Positions 33,425-34,554 of a stretch of 34,554 nucleotides of DNA are shown piece by piece. The position numbers were made by a program, and so were the translations under genes. The DNA lies in contig JBBBWG010001881.1 in NCBI GenBank assembly GCA_037176905.1, positions 1 through 34,554 on the forward strand. Reading direction: 5' to 3'. The notes under the pieces were generated by a model. It ran no database searches and had not been told where the DNA came from. It saw nothing but the letters and a program-made list of their open reading frames with translations. Positions within the stretch are counted from its first letter, which is position 1. Each line of letters starts with the position of its first letter. The DNA comes from Azolla pinnata (lineage: Eukaryota; Streptophyta; Polypodiopsida; Salviniales; Salviniaceae).

Positions 33425-33786
33425 TTCATTACTCATCGTCAAGTGACGACAAGGGTTCTGGGTAGGTAGAGGAATATGAACGGCGAGAACACGTGGGTCG
33501 GATCCTTAGGCTAGGGATGGGAGAAAGGATCGGGATTCGGAAGCACCGAAGGAAGGGTTATATCTTTTCTTTAGAAGGGAGGCCCGATTGAGGGCGGGGG
33601 GTTCGGAGCTCTCCGTCCATGCGATTGTTGTGGGCGGCGGATATGACATCGGTTTTACGGTGGAGGAAGGGCGGGGGGGGGGGAGGGTAAGGAACGTGTG
33701 ATACCCATAAGTATAGTGTGAACCCGCTATCGCAAGATCTTCACAAAAGCGGGATCTTTCGCAAGCATTGCGGATTTGGGCCCATG

Positions 33787-33789
<3 letters not shown>

Positions 33790-33827
<38 letters not shown>

Positions 33828-33830
33828 AAG
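33790..33830. repeat. (GCAA)n microsatellite
   Basis: About ten GCAA units in the upstream region of the second PPO gene. They generate spurious Ser-Lys-Gln-Ala frames. Confidence 0.9.
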
Positions 33831-34274
33831 GCTTTCGAAGGGCCGAAGATGGGCGGAAAAGGGCCATCATCGATCGGTGGAGGAGGTGATGAGATACATC
33901 CCCGATGTGAAGGGACGCGGATGGAACAAACAACGAAGAAACAAACAAAACAAAAAAAAGGCGCTTAGAATACGGGGGCCCGAGGTGGTTTGAAACCAGC
34001 TACGCTTTCGTCGCGATATAAGCGAGAGCAAGTGTGGTGGGGGGGGGCGGGGGCTAATCTGGGGGAAGAAGCCGACCGACAGGAAGGGGCGTTGGCGGTT
34101 GGGTCTCGACCGATGCTTGTCCGAGGGTCATACAAGTGTGAAAGCGGCGGCGGCGGCGAAGAAGAAGAAGAAGAAGAAGAAGAAGAGAGTTGGTGACGGA
34201 GCTCGAGCCAACGTCGTGGGTCGGTCAGTCGTAAGAGCACGAGCCGACCAATCTGAAAAGGGGGGGGGGGGGAG

Positions 34275-34554
34275 ATGGGTCCTACCAATGTGAAGCTGCG
34301 ACGGGCGGCGACGACGATCGCCGTCAACGTCGCCGTCGCCGTCGTCGTCGCGCTTCTTGTCGCCGTCCCGGGATCGCGGGGCTTCCCGGTGGAGACGCCC
34401 GACCTGTCGGACTGCGTGCCAGCCGTGGACCACTCGATCGTGGGCTCGCCGCCCGCGAGCATCACGCTGGACTGCTGCCTCAACGCGCCCCCGCGGGGCA
34501 GGTCCGTCGAGTGCTCGTGGGAGCGGTACCCGGCGCCCGCCGCCCCGCGCGTGC
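34275..34554 (+). CDS. PPO: Second polyphenol oxidase, N-terminal part (cut by window end)
   Basis: The ATG at 34275 follows an in-frame TGA at 34254, so it is the first possible start. The 93 visible residues begin with a basic stretch and a Val/Ala-rich hydrophobic segment (about residues 15-31), which is a signal peptide. Then comes FPVETPDLSDC and a Cys-Cys pair (LDCCLN). These match YPIQAPDLRNC and LNCCVK of the PPO gene at 27418-30886. The reading continues without a break into CSWERYPAPAAPRV, aligning with FSWELYGHLPSRV, which in the first gene lies after intron 1. So intron 1 appears absent here. The copper sites lie beyond the window. The sequence is very GC-rich, like its neighbour. 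It is transcribed away from the first PPO gene. Confidence 0.82.
   Translation, partial: MGPTNVKLRRAATTIAVNVAVAVVVALLVAVPGSRGFPVETPDLSDCVPAVDHSIVGSPPASITLDCCLNAPPRGRSVECSWERYPAPAAPRV

Larger units (their letters stand above)
31025..34274. other. Region between the head-to-head PPO genes
   Basis: No gene was recognised in 3.2 kb. It holds a (TG)n tract at 31602-31638, GA runs near 32254-32268 and 32956-32970, telomere-like AAACCCT repeats at 33397-33424, a (GCAA)n run at 33790-33830, a G-run at 33671-33682, a (GAA)n run at 34157-34187 and a G-run just before the second PPO start. The frames seen here are short and mostly created by these repeats. GATATAAGC near 34015 could be the TATA region of the second PPO. 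Confidence 0.6.

Noticed and set aside
34128..34483. Minus-strand frames at the right edge
   Set aside because: They are shadows of the GC-rich second PPO exon and its upstream GAA and G runs.
1..34554. CRISPR array, operon or bacterial-type system
   Set aside because: The tandem repeats lack unique spacers of constant length, and all genes are intron-containing plant genes.

Overview
This is nuclear DNA from a land plant. Every recognised gene is a plant-type eukaryotic gene split by GT-AG introns, one protein carries a plastid transit peptide, and plant telomere-type AAACCCTA/TTTAGGG boxes sit in upstream regions. The species cannot be named from the sequence. The glutamate-cysteine ligase lacks one of the two Cys residues of the disulfide that I recall being restricted to rosids, which argues against a rosid. 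Two housekeeping genes are AT-rich at third positions while the polyphenol oxidase genes are extremely GC-rich, a mixture often seen in monocots but not proof of one.

Layout. 1-4168 is gene-free: a long imperfect palindrome with two G-box cores (66-145), a possible tRNA-derived SINE, an LTR next to a primer-binding site for initiator tRNA-Met (1088-1319, reverse orientation), an ATGC-rich minisatellite (3290-3790), and the GSH1 5' region with AGGGTTT boxes and a long TC tract. 4169-10710 (+) is a complete 15-exon glutamate-cysteine ligase gene (533 aa). 12046-19775 (-) is a complete 13-exon Aquarius intron-binding helicase gene (about 1507 aa), convergent with GSH1. 21598-24594 (-) is a 4-exon AP-4 adaptor sigma subunit gene (143 aa). 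27418-30886 (-) is a 4-exon secretory polyphenol oxidase gene (564 aa). At 34275 a second, diverged polyphenol oxidase gene starts on the + strand and runs off the window, so the two PPO genes lie head to head about 3.4 kb apart.

The genes do not form a pathway. GSH1 makes gamma-glutamylcysteine in the plastid, Aquarius acts in the spliceosome, AP-4 sigma sorts cargo at the trans-Golgi network, and the PPOs are copper o-diphenol/monophenol oxidases apparently sent to the secretory route. The most distinctive part of the window is the PPO pair: head-to-head paralogues with different intron content, one with a signal-peptide core written by an (ATC)11 microsatellite, a splice acceptor at the end of a (CAA)n tract, and a six-copy 79-bp satellite in its last intron. 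No CRISPR, rRNA or complete tRNA gene was seen. All exon boundaries were derived by hand from reading frame, GT-AG sites and remembered family sequences, and no search was run.
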